From Paenibacillus sp. CC-CFT747 (GTDB lineage Bacteria; Bacillota; Bacilli; Paenibacillales; NBRC-103111), in contig CP106741.1 in the NCBI GenBank assembly GCA_030323305.1, positions 5,813,501 to 5,877,500 on the forward strand: a stretch of DNA of 64,000 nucleotides, in the 5' to 3' direction. Position 1 is the first letter of the stretch. Each line of letters begins with the position of its first letter. Both the position numbers and the translations under genes were made by a program. Positions 18,616 to 28,949 of the stretch are shown here, piece after piece. Below the pieces are notes generated by a model, which saw only the letters and a program-made list of their open reading frames with translations, was not told where the DNA came from and made no database searches.

Positions 18616-19638
18616 ATGATTACCATTTACGATATAGCGAAGAAAGCCAATGTCTCGGCCATGACCGTATCCAGGGTTATCAATAACACGGGAAGGATCA
18701 GCGAGAAAACGAGGGTAAGGGTCCGCCAGGTGATGGAGGAGCTTCACTATGTGCCGAACTCGGCCGCAAGAAGCCTTGTCCTTCAGGAGACCCGCATTCT
18801 TTCCCTCCTCATTACGGACATTACCAATCCCTTCTATACGACCTTGGCCCGGGGAGCGGAGGATGCCGCGATGAAACGGGGCTACCGCCTGCTGTTCAGC
18901 AACAGCGATGAGGATGTGGGGAAGGAGAAGGAGTACCTGGAGATGGTGCTTTCCACCCGCGTGGACGGCGTGCTCTTCTCCCCCGCGGGAGACAACTCCC
19001 TCCCCCAGCTGGAGAAGCTGCACAAGCATGGCATCCCCTTCGTCCTGATCGACCGGGAGGTTCCCGGGGTCGAGTGCGACACGGTGCTCGGCGACAGCCG
19101 CCTCGGTGCCCGCCTGCTGGTGGAGCATCTGTTTCAGCTGGGTCATAGGCGGGTAGCCCTTCTGAACGGCTCCATGAAGGTTTCGACGGCCCGCGAACGC
19201 TTCACGGGATATGCCGAAGCCCTGAAGCTGCATGATCTTCCGTGGGACGACCGCCTGGTGTTTGAAGCGGGATATGGGCGGGCTTCGCTCGGAACGATCG
19301 AGGAAGCCGTAGAGAGGATGCTGGCGCTTCCCGAACGGCCTACGGCTGTTTTTGCGGCGAACAATTTCCTCGCTCTGGATGCCGTTAAAGCCTTCCGCCG
19401 CCGGGGGCTGGATGTGCCGCATGACCTGTCCGTCGTTTGCTTTGACGATCTGGATCCCAACTCCGTTCTGGATCCGTTCCTGACCGTGGCGGCCCAGCCG
19501 GCTTACGAATTCGGGAGCATGGGGATCCGTCTCCTGATCGACCGCATCCAAGGGGTGGAAGCAGGCTCCCCTCGCAAGAAGATCGTGCTTCCTCCTAAGC
19601 TGACCGTGCGGCAATCTTCCGCGCCGCCCCGTTCTTAG
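18616..19638 (+). CDS. LacI-family transcriptional regulator
   Basis: A 340-aa repressor with an N-terminal LacI helix-turn-helix (TIYDIAKKANVSAMTVSRVIN), hinge helix (PNSAARSL), and a periplasmic-binding-protein-like ligand domain (NPFYTTLARGAEDAA, DGVLFSPAG, FAANNFLALDA). AAAGGAAG precedes the ATG. It is divergent from the split-dehydratase operon with a LacI-type palindrome between them, so it most likely represses that operon until a sugar or sugar acid is bound. Confidence 0.93.
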   Translation: MITIYDIAKKANVSAMTVSRVINNTGRISEKTRVRVRQVMEELHYVPNSAARSLVLQETRILSLLITDITNPFYTTLARGAEDAAMKRGYRLLFSNSDEDVGKEKEYLEMVLSTRVDGVLFSPAGDNSLPQLEKLHKHGIPFVLIDREVPGVECDTVLGDSRLGARLLVEHLFQLGHRRVALLNGSMKVSTARERFTGYAEALKLHDLPWDDRLVFEAGYGRASLGTIEEAVERMLALPERPTAVFAANNFLALDAVKAFRRRGLDVPHDLSVVCFDDLDPNSVLDPFLTVAAQPAYEFGSMGIRLLIDRIQGVEAGSPRKKIVLPPKLTVRQSSAPPRS

Positions 19639-19661
19639 CGGGGATCCTATCCGCCCATGTC

Positions 19662-19710
19662 AAAAAGCCAAGCAGACGTCCCTTAGGGACGTGACCTGCT
19701 TGGCTTTTTT
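19662..19710. terminator. Bidirectional terminator after lacI-type gene
   Basis: A long stem (AAAAAGCCAAGCAG with CTGCTTGGCTTTTTT, plus inner ACGTCCC and GGGACGT) with T-runs on both strands. Confidence 0.85.
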
Positions 19711-19765
19711 GGGAACCTGATTCTCGACTGCGCCGGTAAGAAAGCGGGCCGACGGGAGCCGGCGG

Positions 19766-20628
19766 TTAGGAAACAAAGCGCACAAAGAAAGGAGAGCGAA
19801 GCTGTCCGCTTCCGGTCCAGCCCCGGGCTTTGACGGTGGCGCGGATTTCCGGAGCCAGGTAGACATAATGCTCGTCCTCCCCGACCGCAAGAGAGCGGGA
19901 CCTGCGGTAAAAGGCCATTTTATCCGCCGCCCTCGCCCCGTCGCCGATCACACCTACCGGGCGGACCGCTCCGGCGGGGAAGGAACGGAAGCCAGCCAGC
20001 CCCGGTCCCGCTTGCGGATGCCGGTAATGGCGACTTCGGTCTCCTGCCAGAAGATGACCTTCCGCCACGCCTCGCTCCGCCCGCTGATATACATGCTCGA
20101 AAGCTTCTTCGCCACCATCCCTTCCCAGCCTCTCCGGCGGATCTCCTCATATAGAAGATCCCCGTGCTCCTCCATAAAGGGAATAAGGCCGATGGCGGGC
20201 GAGCCGCTGAAATCAATGGAGGCCAATATCTCCTTACGCTTCGCCAGAGGCAGTCCCCGCAAATCCCTGCCCCGGTATTGCAGGATATCAAAGACTATGT
20301 ATTGGGCCGGGTACCGGACCGCCAGGCCGGTCGCTTCAGCCGGAGCCGCCCGCCTTCGCTTCATGACCGTTTCAAAACAGATCGACCTTCCGTCCTCGCC
20401 TACAGCCGCCGCTTCCCCGTCAAGGATCATGCCTTCTTCCATCCCCATCGTCCACTCCGGGTATAAGGCATTAAGAGGTTGGCCGCTTCCGTCATAGAGC
20501 CGCGTTCCGTCCCTGCCGGAATAGAGAAGAAGACGGTGCCCGTCGATTTTGGGCTCGAAAAGATAATGCTCGTCCGCAAAAGGAACGTCCTCGGCGGCGC
20601 ATTGCATGGGATTAATCCATTTTTCCAT
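19766..20628 (-). CDS. ATP-dependent DNA ligase, short LigD/LigB-like (frameshifted)
   Basis: An ATP-dependent DNA ligase of about 287 aa. The catalytic lysine motif is FEPKIDGHR. Later ligase motifs are visible as FDIL, WEGMVAKK and AWRKV. An OB-fold tail (GAVRPVGVIGDG to the end) follows. The frame breaks at the 4-G run 19976-19979 (complement CCCC); one added base joins the adenylation domain to the OB-fold. ATG at 20628 is preferred to 20640 by ribosome-binding-site spacing. No Ku or LigD polymerase gene is next to it, so a role in end joining is possible but not supported by context. Confidence 0.88.
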
Positions 20629-20721
20629 CCTGATCACCATCTCTCATTGTAACAAGGATGCCGGGATTGCCTAGCGGGAAATACTGGGCTTCCTCGGATG
20701 GACCAGGACGGAACGGCCCAT

Positions 20722-23310
20722 TTATGCGGGAAGGTAGACGTCTACGATCGTGCCGGCTCCGAGAGAGCTCGAGATCGTAATTCGGCCTTTGTGGGCTTCG
20801 ATAATTTTGAAGCACATCATCAGGCCAAGCCCGGTTCCTTTTTCTTTGGTGGTATAGAACGGCTCTCCCAGCTTCGGGAGCCTTTCCCGGGGGATTCCTT
20901 CCCCTTCATCCTCCACCCGTATGCGGATTTGACGGGAGTCGGGACGGGTGACTTCCACCCGGATAACCCCACCGGCGGGCATAGCCTCCATGGAATTTTT
21001 TAGAATGTTGATAAACACCTGCTTAAGCTTGTTTTCCTCGCATTGGACCCACGCCGCCCCTTCCGGCTGAAAGCGAATTTCAATGTTGGAAAGAATGGCC
21101 TGAGTATCAAGAAGGGTTATCACATCCTTCAGCAGATGGGAGACGTCATTCTTTCCGCTTCCGGAAATTTGAGGCTTCGCAAGGAAGAGAAATTCATTGA
21201 CAATCACATTGATCCGCTCCAGCTCCGAAAGCATGATATCGTAGTAGTTTTGGTTTTCTTTGGCGCTTCCGCGAAGCAGCTGGAGAAAGCCTTTCAGGGA
21301 GGTGAGAGGGTTGCGGATTTCATGGGCGACTCCGGCCGCCAGCTGGCCCACCACCGAGAGCTTGTCCGATTTGCGGAGCAGCTCATCCGTCCTTTTATGC
21401 TCCGTGATATCCCTCGACAAGGAGGCGAACGCCACGATCTTTCCTTGGGCATCATGGATGGGCGAAACGGTTTCGCTCACGGTAAGCAGATGGCCGCTGC
21501 GGTGCGTCCGGACCGTTTCCCGGCCGACTACGGGTTCTCCGCTTATCACGCGGGTGAGCGTCTCCCGAAACTCTTCATCCTGACCGGGCGGAATGACCGG
21601 AAGCCGCATCCCTTCCGCTTCCTCCTTCGCCCAGCCGTAGATGCGCTCGAAGGCCCGGTTGATCTGGATGATCGTCCGGTCGAGGTCAAGCAGACAGATG
21701 GCTTCATCGATGTTCTCCACGAACGATTCCAGCAGCTCCTTCGTGGAACGGAGTTCCTCCTGCATCTTTTTCTGGGCGGAAATATCCTTGATGATGGAGT
21801 AGACGCCGACGACCTCCTGGTTCACGATGGTGGGGATATAGGTCACGTGGGCGTGAATAGGGTATCCATTCTTATGCCGGATGCGCAGCTCCCCGTTCTG
21901 CGGCTCGCCGCCAAGGGTACGCGTGAAGAATTCGATTCCCGCCTGTTGATCCTCCTCTTCTATCTGGGTCAGAAGCGTTTGATGAACCAGCTCTTCCGGC
22001 TTATACCCGGTGATCTGTTCGTTGACCGGGTTCAAGCTTATGAAATGACCCGAACGGTCGGTGAACACGACGGCGTCCGGATTGTAATGAAACAGCGAAC
22101 GGTACCGCTGTTCGCTTTCCGACAGCTTGCGTGCGATCCATTTGCGCTCGGTAATATCCACACACGAGACGATGACTTCCTTAACCGCATCACCCTCTTT
22201 AAGCGGGCGAAGCGAGGCCAGGTAATCGATTTCGGCATACCGGCCTTCAAACTGCACGTTCTCTTCTCCCGCCAATGCCCGGCGAAAAGTCTCTTCGCGC
22301 TCCTCTCCCTGCCAATCCAGAACCTCTTGAAGCGGACGTCCGACAACGGCTTCCGGCGTCAGGCCCATCCGGTAAAGCAGCTCCCCGTCGCAGAGGGTAA
22401 GAACAAGCCGGCCGCCGGCCGCCTTGAATTTGTAGGTCAGTCCCTGCTGCTGGCGGACGGCGTCCTTCAGCTCCTGCTCGGCTTTACGGAGGGATTGCTG
22501 GTCCTTTCTTTGATCGGTGATGTCTTTGGCGATGATGTAGAAGCCGACAATCTTGTCGTTAACGTAGATGGGCACATCCTTGGCTCCCCATTCCAAGATG
22601 TGTCCCTCCTTGTGGCACACCGAAATGAGGTTGTTAAACGTCTCGTTAACGAAACCGTTGCGGTAATGGCTCAGCCGGAGCTCTCCTTCTTCCTGTTTGA
22701 TGAGCGTCTTGAAGGAACGCCCGAGAAGCTCCTGCTCGGAGTAGCCGATGGCCTTCTCGGCGGCCGGGTTGGCCCCGACAACCTCACCCTGCAAATCCAA
22801 GCTCAGAATAACCGCAGGGTTATATTCGATGAGAGAGGAGTAGCGCTGTTCGCTTTCAAAGTTGGTGCGCTCCATTTTCTTGTAGGAGGTGATATCCTGA
22901 ACGTCCAACAGCAGGACAGGGTCTCCCTCGTCCTTCAGGCCGGTAGACGTTACCCTCCATTGGAGCCACAGGAAGCTCCCGCCGGTATGGCGAAGCCTGA
23001 ACTCTCCTTCCTCCATCCCGCCCAAACGCTTAAGCCTGCGCAGCGCCCTGTAGAACGGGGGAAGATCCTCCCGAACCAAGAAAGAAGAGAGCGACGAGCG
23101 AAAGAGTGCCTCGGCGGAAAGGCCGATCAGCTCGGCAAACCGGCGGTTCACGTCAAGCAGCAGCCCACTGGAGGTAAATAAGGCCATGCCCGAAACAGCG
23201 TGCTCAAAAGCAAACCGGTACAAGGCAGGGTTCGTGTGTGAGCCGCCGGCATCCGTTTCCGCTCCGTTCAAGAATGGTCCTTCGGAACAAGTATGCGGAT
23301 TTCCCATCAT
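20722..23310 (-). CDS. Five-PAS cytoplasmic sensor histidine kinase (orphan)
   Basis: An 862-aa kinase with no membrane span. Five PAS domains occupy about residues 25-645; examples of their cores are LFTSSGLLLDVNRRFAELIG and YNPDAVVFTDRSGH. They are followed by HisKA with the phospho-accepting His in AHEIRNPLTSLKG. HATPase follows, with N-box NILKNSMEAM, DEGEGIP and GTGLGL. No response regulator is adjacent. Orphan multi-PAS kinases of this kind in spore formers often feed the Spo0 phosphorelay (KinA/KinE type); that assignment is inference. The start follows AAAGGTGATGG. Confidence 0.92.
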   Translation of the reverse strand: MMGNPHTCSEGPFLNGAETDAGGSHTNPALYRFAFEHAVSGMALFTSSGLLLDVNRRFAELIGLSAEALFRSSLSSFLVREDLPPFYRALRRLKRLGGMEEGEFRLRHTGGSFLWLQWRVTSTGLKDEGDPVLLLDVQDITSYKKMERTNFESEQRYSSLIEYNPAVILSLDLQGEVVGANPAAEKAIGYSEQELLGRSFKTLIKQEEGELRLSHYRNGFVNETFNNLISVCHKEGHILEWGAKDVPIYVNDKIVGFYIIAKDITDQRKDQQSLRKAEQELKDAVRQQQGLTYKFKAAGGRLVLTLCDGELLYRMGLTPEAVVGRPLQEVLDWQGEEREETFRRALAGEENVQFEGRYAEIDYLASLRPLKEGDAVKEVIVSCVDITERKWIARKLSESEQRYRSLFHYNPDAVVFTDRSGHFISLNPVNEQITGYKPEELVHQTLLTQIEEEDQQAGIEFFTRTLGGEPQNGELRIRHKNGYPIHAHVTYIPTIVNQEVVGVYSIIKDISAQKKMQEELRSTKELLESFVENIDEAICLLDLDRTIIQINRAFERIYGWAKEEAEGMRLPVIPPGQDEEFRETLTRVISGEPVVGRETVRTHRSGHLLTVSETVSPIHDAQGKIVAFASLSRDITEHKRTDELLRKSDKLSVVGQLAAGVAHEIRNPLTSLKGFLQLLRGSAKENQNYYDIMLSELERINVIVNEFLFLAKPQISGSGKNDVSHLLKDVITLLDTQAILSNIEIRFQPEGAAWVQCEENKLKQVFINILKNSMEAMPAGGVIRVEVTRPDSRQIRIRVEDEGEGIPRERLPKLGEPFYTTKEKGTGLGLMMCFKIIEAHKGRITISSSLGAGTIVDVYLPA

Positions 23311-23446
23311 CCATCCATCACCTTTGGTTCTATGTATTGGTAACCTTATCTGCTTACTTCTGTATCTCCCTGTAAATCTCCTCTAATAAGAACCAAATAA
23401 AACGGGAATAAAAGGAAATAACAATAACAAAAAGGAGCTTACGTCC

Positions 23447-24891
23447 ATGTCCAACTCTTCTGCTTCGAAGCTCAGGCGCGGGCTGAAAGCCCGGCACCTG
23501 ACCATGATCTCCCTGGGCGGCTCCATTGGAACCGGCTTGTTTCTGGCGAGCGGCACCGCCATAAGCGGCGCGGGACCCGGAGGAGCCATCGCCGCTTATG
23601 CCGCTATCGGCCTCATGGTCTATTTTCTTATGACCAGTCTGGGGGAACTCGCGGCGTTCCTTCCGGTTTCGGGCTCGTTCAGCACCTACGCTTCCCGGTT
23701 CGTCGATCCCTCCCTCGGTTTTGCTCTCGGCTGGAACTACTGGTATAACTGGGCCATTACGATAGCAGCCGAGCTTTCGGCGGGCATTGTCATTATGAAA
23801 TTCTGGTTTCCGGATAGCCCCGCTCTGCTGTGGAGTTCCTTGTTCCTCGCCTTGATGCTGCTCATCAACTATGTCTCGGTCCGCAGCTTTGGGGAAAGCG
23901 AATACTGGTTCTCTTTCATTAAGGTAGCTACGGTCATTTTGTTCATTGGAGCCGGCCTTCTGATGATCTTCGGCATTCTGGGAGGAGAAGCGGTCGGATT
24001 CCGGAACTTTACGGCGGGGGACGCCCCCTTCAACGGCGGATTCATGGCGGCCCTCGGCGTCTTCCTGGTCGCCGGGTTTTCCTTTCAAGGAACCGAGCTG
24101 ATCGGCGTGGCGGCGGGCGAGAGCGAGGACCCGGCGCGGAACATTCCGAAAGCCATCCGGCAAATCTTCTGGCGTGTTCTACTCTTCTACATTCTCGCCA
24201 TCCTCGTGATTGGCCTCCTCATCCCTTATTCCAGCCCGGAGCTGTCGGTGGGGACGGTGGAGGTCAGCCCTTTCACCCTGGTCTTTCAGAAAGCGGGGCT
24301 CGCGGTGGCGGCTTCCGTCATGAACGCCGTTATTTTGACAGCCGTTCTATCCGCGGGCAACTCGGGCATGTACGCCTCTACACGCATCTTGTGGGCGCTG
24401 GCCAAGGACGGCAAAGCCCCCGGGTATTCGGCAGGCTGAACAACAGAGGAGTTCCGGTGGCGGCCCTCGTTCTCACCGCCCTGACAGGGGCGCTTGCCTT
24501 TCTTTCCTCTATCTTCGGGGAAGGCGTCGTCTACATTTGGCTGTTAAATGCCTCCGGACTGTCGGGGTTCATCGCCTGGCTTGGAATATCGGTTTCCCAT
24601 TACCGGTTCCGCAAGGCCTATGTCGCCCAAGGTCGGAGCCTGGGCGAACTGCCTTACCGGGCCAAATGGTTCCCTTTCGGCCCTCTCTTCGCCTTCGTGC
24701 TGTGCCTAATCGTGATCCTTGGGCAAAATTACGGGGCTTTCACCGGAGGGCATCCGGATTGGCACGGCATCCTCGTTTCCTATGTCGGGCTTCCTCTTTT
24801 TCTGCTTCTGTGGTTCGGGTACAAAGGCATCAAGAGGACAAAGGTCATTCCTTTGATGGAGTGCCGGTTCGACCCGGAGGATAGAGGATAA
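23447..24891 (+). CDS. APC-family amino acid permease, LysP-like (frameshifted)
   Basis: A 12-span amino acid/proton symporter of about 481 aa. The APC signature near the N-terminus is MISLGGSIGTGLFLASG. The LysP/AapA-type motif WNYWYNWAITIAAELSA suggests lysine or another cationic or aromatic amino acid as substrate, but this is not certain. The frame breaks at the C5 run 24417-24421; one added C gives KAPRVFGRLNNRGVP and joins the two halves. AAAGGAGCTTACGTCC precedes the ATG. It ends at a strong terminator and stands alone. Confidence 0.9.
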
Positions 24892-24903
24892 GGCATTCTG
24901 GAA

Positions 24904-24945
24904 CAAACCAAAAGACCGGTTCCTGAGAACCGGTCTTTTGGTTTG
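24904..24945. terminator. Bidirectional terminator between permease and transglycosylase
   Basis: A perfect long stem with arms CAAACCAAAAGACCGGTT and AACCGGTCTTTTGGTTTG separates two convergent genes. Confidence 0.85.
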
Positions 24946-24974
24946 TCGGCTATCCCTTGGCAGGCGGCAAGGGC

Positions 24975-25738
24975 TCACAGCTGGAGATCAAAGCGCTCCT
25001 GATTCTGGCGCACCTTGATCAGGTAAGCATTGTTGTTGATCCCATAGGTTTGATCATAATAGCGACATCCGCCGATTCCGCGGTTGTACGAAACGATCAT
25101 ATAATTCTCCAGTCTTTCCCCGGTCAACCCCTGCTTCTCCCAATAATTCCGGGCAAACTTCAGAAAGGCGATGGCCAAGTCGACACTGTGATAATCGTTC
25201 ATCGGATCCACTTCCTGGATCCGGGCAAGCCCCGCAAGCCAATCCAGGCTGCTGGAATTCACCTGCATAATCCCCTTGTCTACGGTGCCGTTGGTGTTGA
25301 CATTGACCTTGTCCTGCCCCAGATTGCTTTCCTGCTTGGCCATAGCCAGCAGAAGGCTGAAGGACAGTCCACTCTCGCGGGAGCGGTCCCACAGATAATC
25401 CAGCAGCGGGTCTGGAAGGGGCAGGTTCGGCAGCGGTGGACGCTTCGGCTCCTTCGGCTCCTGCGCTTCTTTCGGAGCTTCTTTCTGGGCTTCTGCCTGC
25501 TTTCCCCCGCATCGGGGACCGAATCCGTATGTACCGCTGACATGATATGTACTTCATTTACCGGCTTCCGGTCTATCGGAGCCTTGAAGACCATCGGTTT
25601 CAGGAGCCTGTGTTCTTCTGTCTGACTTTGCTGCTCTTGCTCTCTGGCGCTAACGTTCTCTTGGACGAATAACCTGCCGACCGACAACAGTCCCATAATA
25701 ATGACCAGCGCCAGAGAAAGGAAAGGAAATTTCCTCAT
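24975..25738 (-). CDS. Membrane-anchored lytic transglycosylase (SLT family; frameshifted)
   Basis: An exported peptidoglycan lytic transglycosylase of about 254 aa. An N-terminal anchor (FPFLSLALVIIMGLLSVG) is followed by a Lys/Pro-rich linker and an SLT domain with the catalytic Glu in AKQESNLG, GIMQVN, and NRGIGG. The frame breaks in the linker at the C5 run 25504-25508; one added base gives a Glu/Lys/Pro-rich linker that runs into LLDYLWDRSRESG and the SLT domain. Likely role is wall turnover or making gaps for assembly. No partner gene is adjacent. Confidence 0.87.
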
Positions 25739-25822
25739 CTCTGCCTCCTTACGTCTTATTATCCACCTAGTTTATTACCGCAATCGAACAAGAGTTAAAC
25801 ATCCTTTTTCTTCCATCCCCAA

Positions 25823-25866
25823 TAAAAAAGCCCGGAACCCAGGCGGGATAAGGCTCCTGAGTTCCA
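25823..25866 (-). terminator. Terminator of the MFS exporter gene
   Basis: On the minus strand GGAACTCAGG pairs with CCTGGGTTCC, followed by GGGCTTTTTTATT. Confidence 0.6.
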
Positions 25867-25932
25867 AGCTCGTTATTTTTTTGCTGAGGTTTACGGCCTT
25901 ATCCGGAGATTCAGGCTCGTCCGTCCCAAGGG

Positions 25933-27175
25933 CTACCCCGTTCGCGGGGAAGCTCCCGCTGCAGTGGGCATGGGCTCGCCGGACGCTTCGGCCACCCGCT
26001 TGTCCAGCCGGTTCAGCTTGATGAGGGCGGCGGTAAGCAGCAGCGCTGTTCCGTTGATGACGAAAATCGTTCGAATCGAGACCAAGCCGCCAAGAAAACC
26101 TCCGACGACGGGCCCCAGCATCATGGCGAGCTGATTCGCCGACTGGTTCAGGCTGAACGCCCTCCCCGGAATTCACTTGGGGTCACCTTAACGATCATGG
26201 CGTTGACCGAAGGATAGACCCCCGCCCAGAACAACCCGTACATAAAACGCAGCGCTCCAAAGCCGAATAGGTGATGAACGAACACCTGCAGCAGATTCCC
26301 GATTCCCCCGCCGATCAGCCCGATAAACAGGATTCGTGAGAAGCCCGTCTTCGCCCCCAGCTTGCCCCAGCGGGGGCCGCCAGTACCGTAGCGATGCCTA
26401 CCGCGGAGAAGATAATGCCCGAGCTGAGGGAGGCATCCTGCTTGGAAGCGCCCAGCTCCAGCACATAGACGGTGATGAGCGGCTCGAGAATCATGATCGA
26501 GAACGTCCCCATCATCACGAGGCCGAGCAAAGTCATGAAGGTCCGGTTGGAAGCGGCCGTTCTCAGGTCCTCCCGGATGTTGGAGCGGACTCCCGTGCGG
26601 TTGATCTTCTCTTCCTTCGCGAAGAAAGTTGCGATCAGTGCGGCAATGAGAACAATGAAGCCCGAGAACAAGAAAGCCTCGCGGTTGCCGAGCCAGTGGC
26701 TGACAAAACCGCCGACCAGCGGGCCGACGATGCCTCCCGTCGCCCCGGCCGTGGCCATTATTCCCAAGGCATAGCCTACATGCTTCTCAGGGGTATTGGT
26801 GGCGACCAGCGCGATGGAAGCGGGGACAAATCCGGCGAGGAGTCCCTGCAGAATGCGCAGAACGAGAAGCTCGTAGGGATTATGCACCCAGAAATTAATA
26901 AAATAAAGCGCCGCCAGGCTGTAGCCCGAGCGGATCAGCATCGGCTTTCTCCCGTACTTGTCCGCAAGCGAACCCCAATAAGGCGATATTAAGGCGCTCG
27001 CCAGAAAGGTTATGCCGAAAGCGGCGCCCGACCAGGCACCCAGCTCGCTTTCTCCTACGCCAAGATCCGTATGAAGGAAGATGGGCAGGAACGGGATAGA
27101 CACCGAGTAAGCCGTGCTGCAGAAAAAAACGCCGATCCACAGGACGGCGAGATTGCGTTTCCAAGAAAAGGTCAT
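25933..27175 (-). CDS. MFS multidrug-type exporter (two frameshifts)
   Basis: A 12-span major facilitator of about 415 aa in the drug:H+ antiporter group (MdtG-like). Motif A is GSLADKYGRKPML and motif C-like glycines are in GGIVGPLVGGFVSHW. The frame breaks at the G5 run 26372-26376 (after VLAAP) and near 26161-26168 (after SEFRG). One base at each restores the last spans. The ATG at 27175 has a strong GGAGG site; the longer reading to 27229 is not needed. It is divergent from a TetR regulator with a paired operator between them, so efflux is probably induced by the exported compound. Confidence 0.88.
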
Positions 27176-27303
27176 GTCCGGTCTCTCCTCCCTCCTTCCA
27201 TTGTACCACCGGGAGGAAGACACTTCCACGAAACTTCCTGGCGAACGGGAAGAGGCGGGCGTTCCGTCTTGCCTTCCCCGCCGTTCCAGTCACGTCAACC
27301 GGG

Positions 27304-27362
27304 TTGCCAAACCGCTGTCCTTCGATGTACAATGACCACAGTCATTTATGACTTCGGTCATT
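27304..27362 (+). promoter_or_regulatory. TetR promoter with double palindromic operator
   Basis: TTGCCA (27304-27309), 18 bases, TACAAT (27328-27333). The -10 overlaps a 32-bp near-palindrome at 27331-27362 made of two TGAC-N4-GTCA units (TGACCACAGTCA and TGACTTCGGTCA). The position suits autorepression by the TetR protein and possibly control of the divergent MFS gene. Confidence 0.75.
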
Positions 27363-27388
27363 TTTTGGTGTGGGAGGAGTGATCCATC

Positions 27389-27973
27389 GTGTCTAGAGAA
27401 ACCCGAAAAGCCCGGACCCGGGAAGACATTGTCCGCCGCGCGGTCGAGCTGTTCAAGCGGAAAGGCTATGATCAGGTAACCGTTGAGGAGATAACAACGG
27501 CCTGCGGAATTGCCAAAGGAACCTTTTTCAATTATTTTCCTAGAAAAGAGCACCTTCTTCTGCACCTCTCCGAAACCTACCTTCCTCTAATGACAGCTAT
27601 CATCGAACGGCATGGAGAGGGAGAATGGAAAGACCGCCTGGAGGGAATCTTTACCGAGCTGACGGATCTGTACTTTTGCCATTACGATCTGCTTCGCCGG
27701 GTGCTGGCGGAAACGGTACGCTCGGCCCTTGAAGCCGGGGAGGAATCGGCCAATCTGGCCGTCTTCCGGAGCAAGCTCGCCTCCTTTCTCGAAGAGGGCA
27801 AGAAGACCGGTCAGGTGCGTACCGAAGGAGATGCCGGTAGTGCCGCATCCGTTCTTCTCGCCCTTTACATGAGCTCTCTTCTGCAGGGTAAAGATCGGGA
27901 TAGTGTGATAGCAAGCATGAGGGCCCAGCTGAATACCGTATGGGAGGGAATCGGCGGTGGGAAGAGTTCGTAA
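27389..27973 (+). CDS. TetR/AcrR-family repressor
   Basis: A 194-aa TetR regulator. The helix-turn-helix is seen in VTVEEITTACGIAKGTFFNYFPRKEHLL, within residues 30-60, followed by an all-helical ligand domain. The start codon (GTG at 27389) follows GGAGGAG. It lies downstream of a paired palindromic operator, is divergent from the MFS exporter, and overlaps the GDPD gene by 17 bases. Confidence 0.92.
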   Translation: MSRETRKARTREDIVRRAVELFKRKGYDQVTVEEITTACGIAKGTFFNYFPRKEHLLLHLSETYLPLMTAIIERHGEGEWKDRLEGIFTELTDLYFCHYDLLRRVLAETVRSALEAGEESANLAVFRSKLASFLEEGKKTGQVRTEGDAGSAASVLLALYMSSLLQGKDRDSVIASMRAQLNTVWEGIGGGKSS

Positions 27974-28949
27974 GCTGCTTCGGAGCAAGGCACTCCGGGT
28001 ATCGGCCGTACTGGTCGTTATCGTTTACTTGATGAATACCAGCCTGCTGGTGCCCAAGCCGGACGGCCCTCCTCAGCTTCTCGCCCACCGGGGGTTGGCC
28101 CAAACTTTCCCCATGGAGGGCATCGGGAACGACACGTGCACGGCGGAGCGGATCTATCCGCCGGAGCACCCTTATCTCGAGAATACCCTCACTTCCATGG
28201 AGGCGGCCTTCGAGGCCGGAGCAGGCATGGTGGAATTCGACGTCCACTGGACGAAGGACGACCAGTTTGCGGTTTTTCACGATTGGACGCTGGATTGCCG
28301 TACCGATCTCCAGGGCGTTACCCGCGACTATACGATGGCCGAGCTGAAGAAGGCTGATATCGGGTACGGATACACGGCGGACGGGGGCCGGACCTATCCT
28401 TTCCGCGGCAAGGGAATCGGGCTAATGCCCACGCTTACGGAGGTGCTGGACCGGTTCCCGGACCGCTCCCTTCTTCTTCACATCAAGAGCAACGATCCTC
28501 GCGAAGGAGAACGGCTTGCTTCTATCCTGTCGGAGCTGCCGGCCGAGCGCAGAGAGAAGCTTACGGTGTATGGCGGAGATCAGCCGGTAGCCGAGCTCAA
28601 GAAGAAGCTTCCTTCGCTAAGGGTGATGTCCAAGGAATCCTTAAAGGGCTGCCTTCTTACCTACCTGGCAGCCGGTTGGACGGGCTATTTGCCCGGAGCG
28701 TGCCGCCATACCCAGCTCCAGCTTCCCGAGAAGCTCGCTCCCCTGTTGTGGGGATGGCCGTACCAATTCCTGAAACGCATGGAGCGCGCCGATACGAGGG
28801 TAATCGTCGTGGGCGGTGACGGCAGCGAATTTTCCAGCGGGTTTGACACCCCGGAAGACCTCAAGCGGCTGCCGGACGGCTTCACGGGGTGGGTCTGGAC
28901 GAACCGGATCGACCGGGTGGCCAAGGCCGTTCTTCCCGATTCTCCCTGA
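27957..28949 (+). CDS. Glycerophosphodiester phosphodiesterase family protein
   Basis: A 330-aa GDPD-family phosphodiesterase that releases sn-glycerol 3-phosphate from deacylated phospholipids or teichoic acids. The catalytic elements are LLAHRG, ENTL, VEFDVHWTKDD and FHDWTLD. One N-terminal membrane anchor (SAVLVVIVYLMNTSLLV) puts the domain outside the membrane. The GTG start overlaps the end of the TetR gene, so both are probably one transcript. An inserted loop (about residues 55-75, with GNDTCTAERIYPP) between HRG and ENTL is longer than in compact members. Confidence 0.88.
   Translation: MGRVRKLLRSKALRVSAVLVVIVYLMNTSLLVPKPDGPPQLLAHRGLAQTFPMEGIGNDTCTAERIYPPEHPYLENTLTSMEAAFEAGAGMVEFDVHWTKDDQFAVFHDWTLDCRTDLQGVTRDYTMAELKKADIGYGYTADGGRTYPFRGKGIGLMPTLTEVLDRFPDRSLLLHIKSNDPREGERLASILSELPAERREKLTVYGGDQPVAELKKKLPSLRVMSKESLKGCLLTYLAAGWTGYLPGACRHTQLQLPEKLAPLLWGWPYQFLKRMERADTRVIVVGGDGSEFSSGFDTPEDLKRLPDGFTGWVWTNRIDRVAKAVLPDSP

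Noticed and set aside
21043..23181. A 712-codon open frame on the plus strand
   Set aside because: It is antisense to the five-PAS kinase, has no recognisable domain, and such long shadows are common in GC-rich coding DNA.
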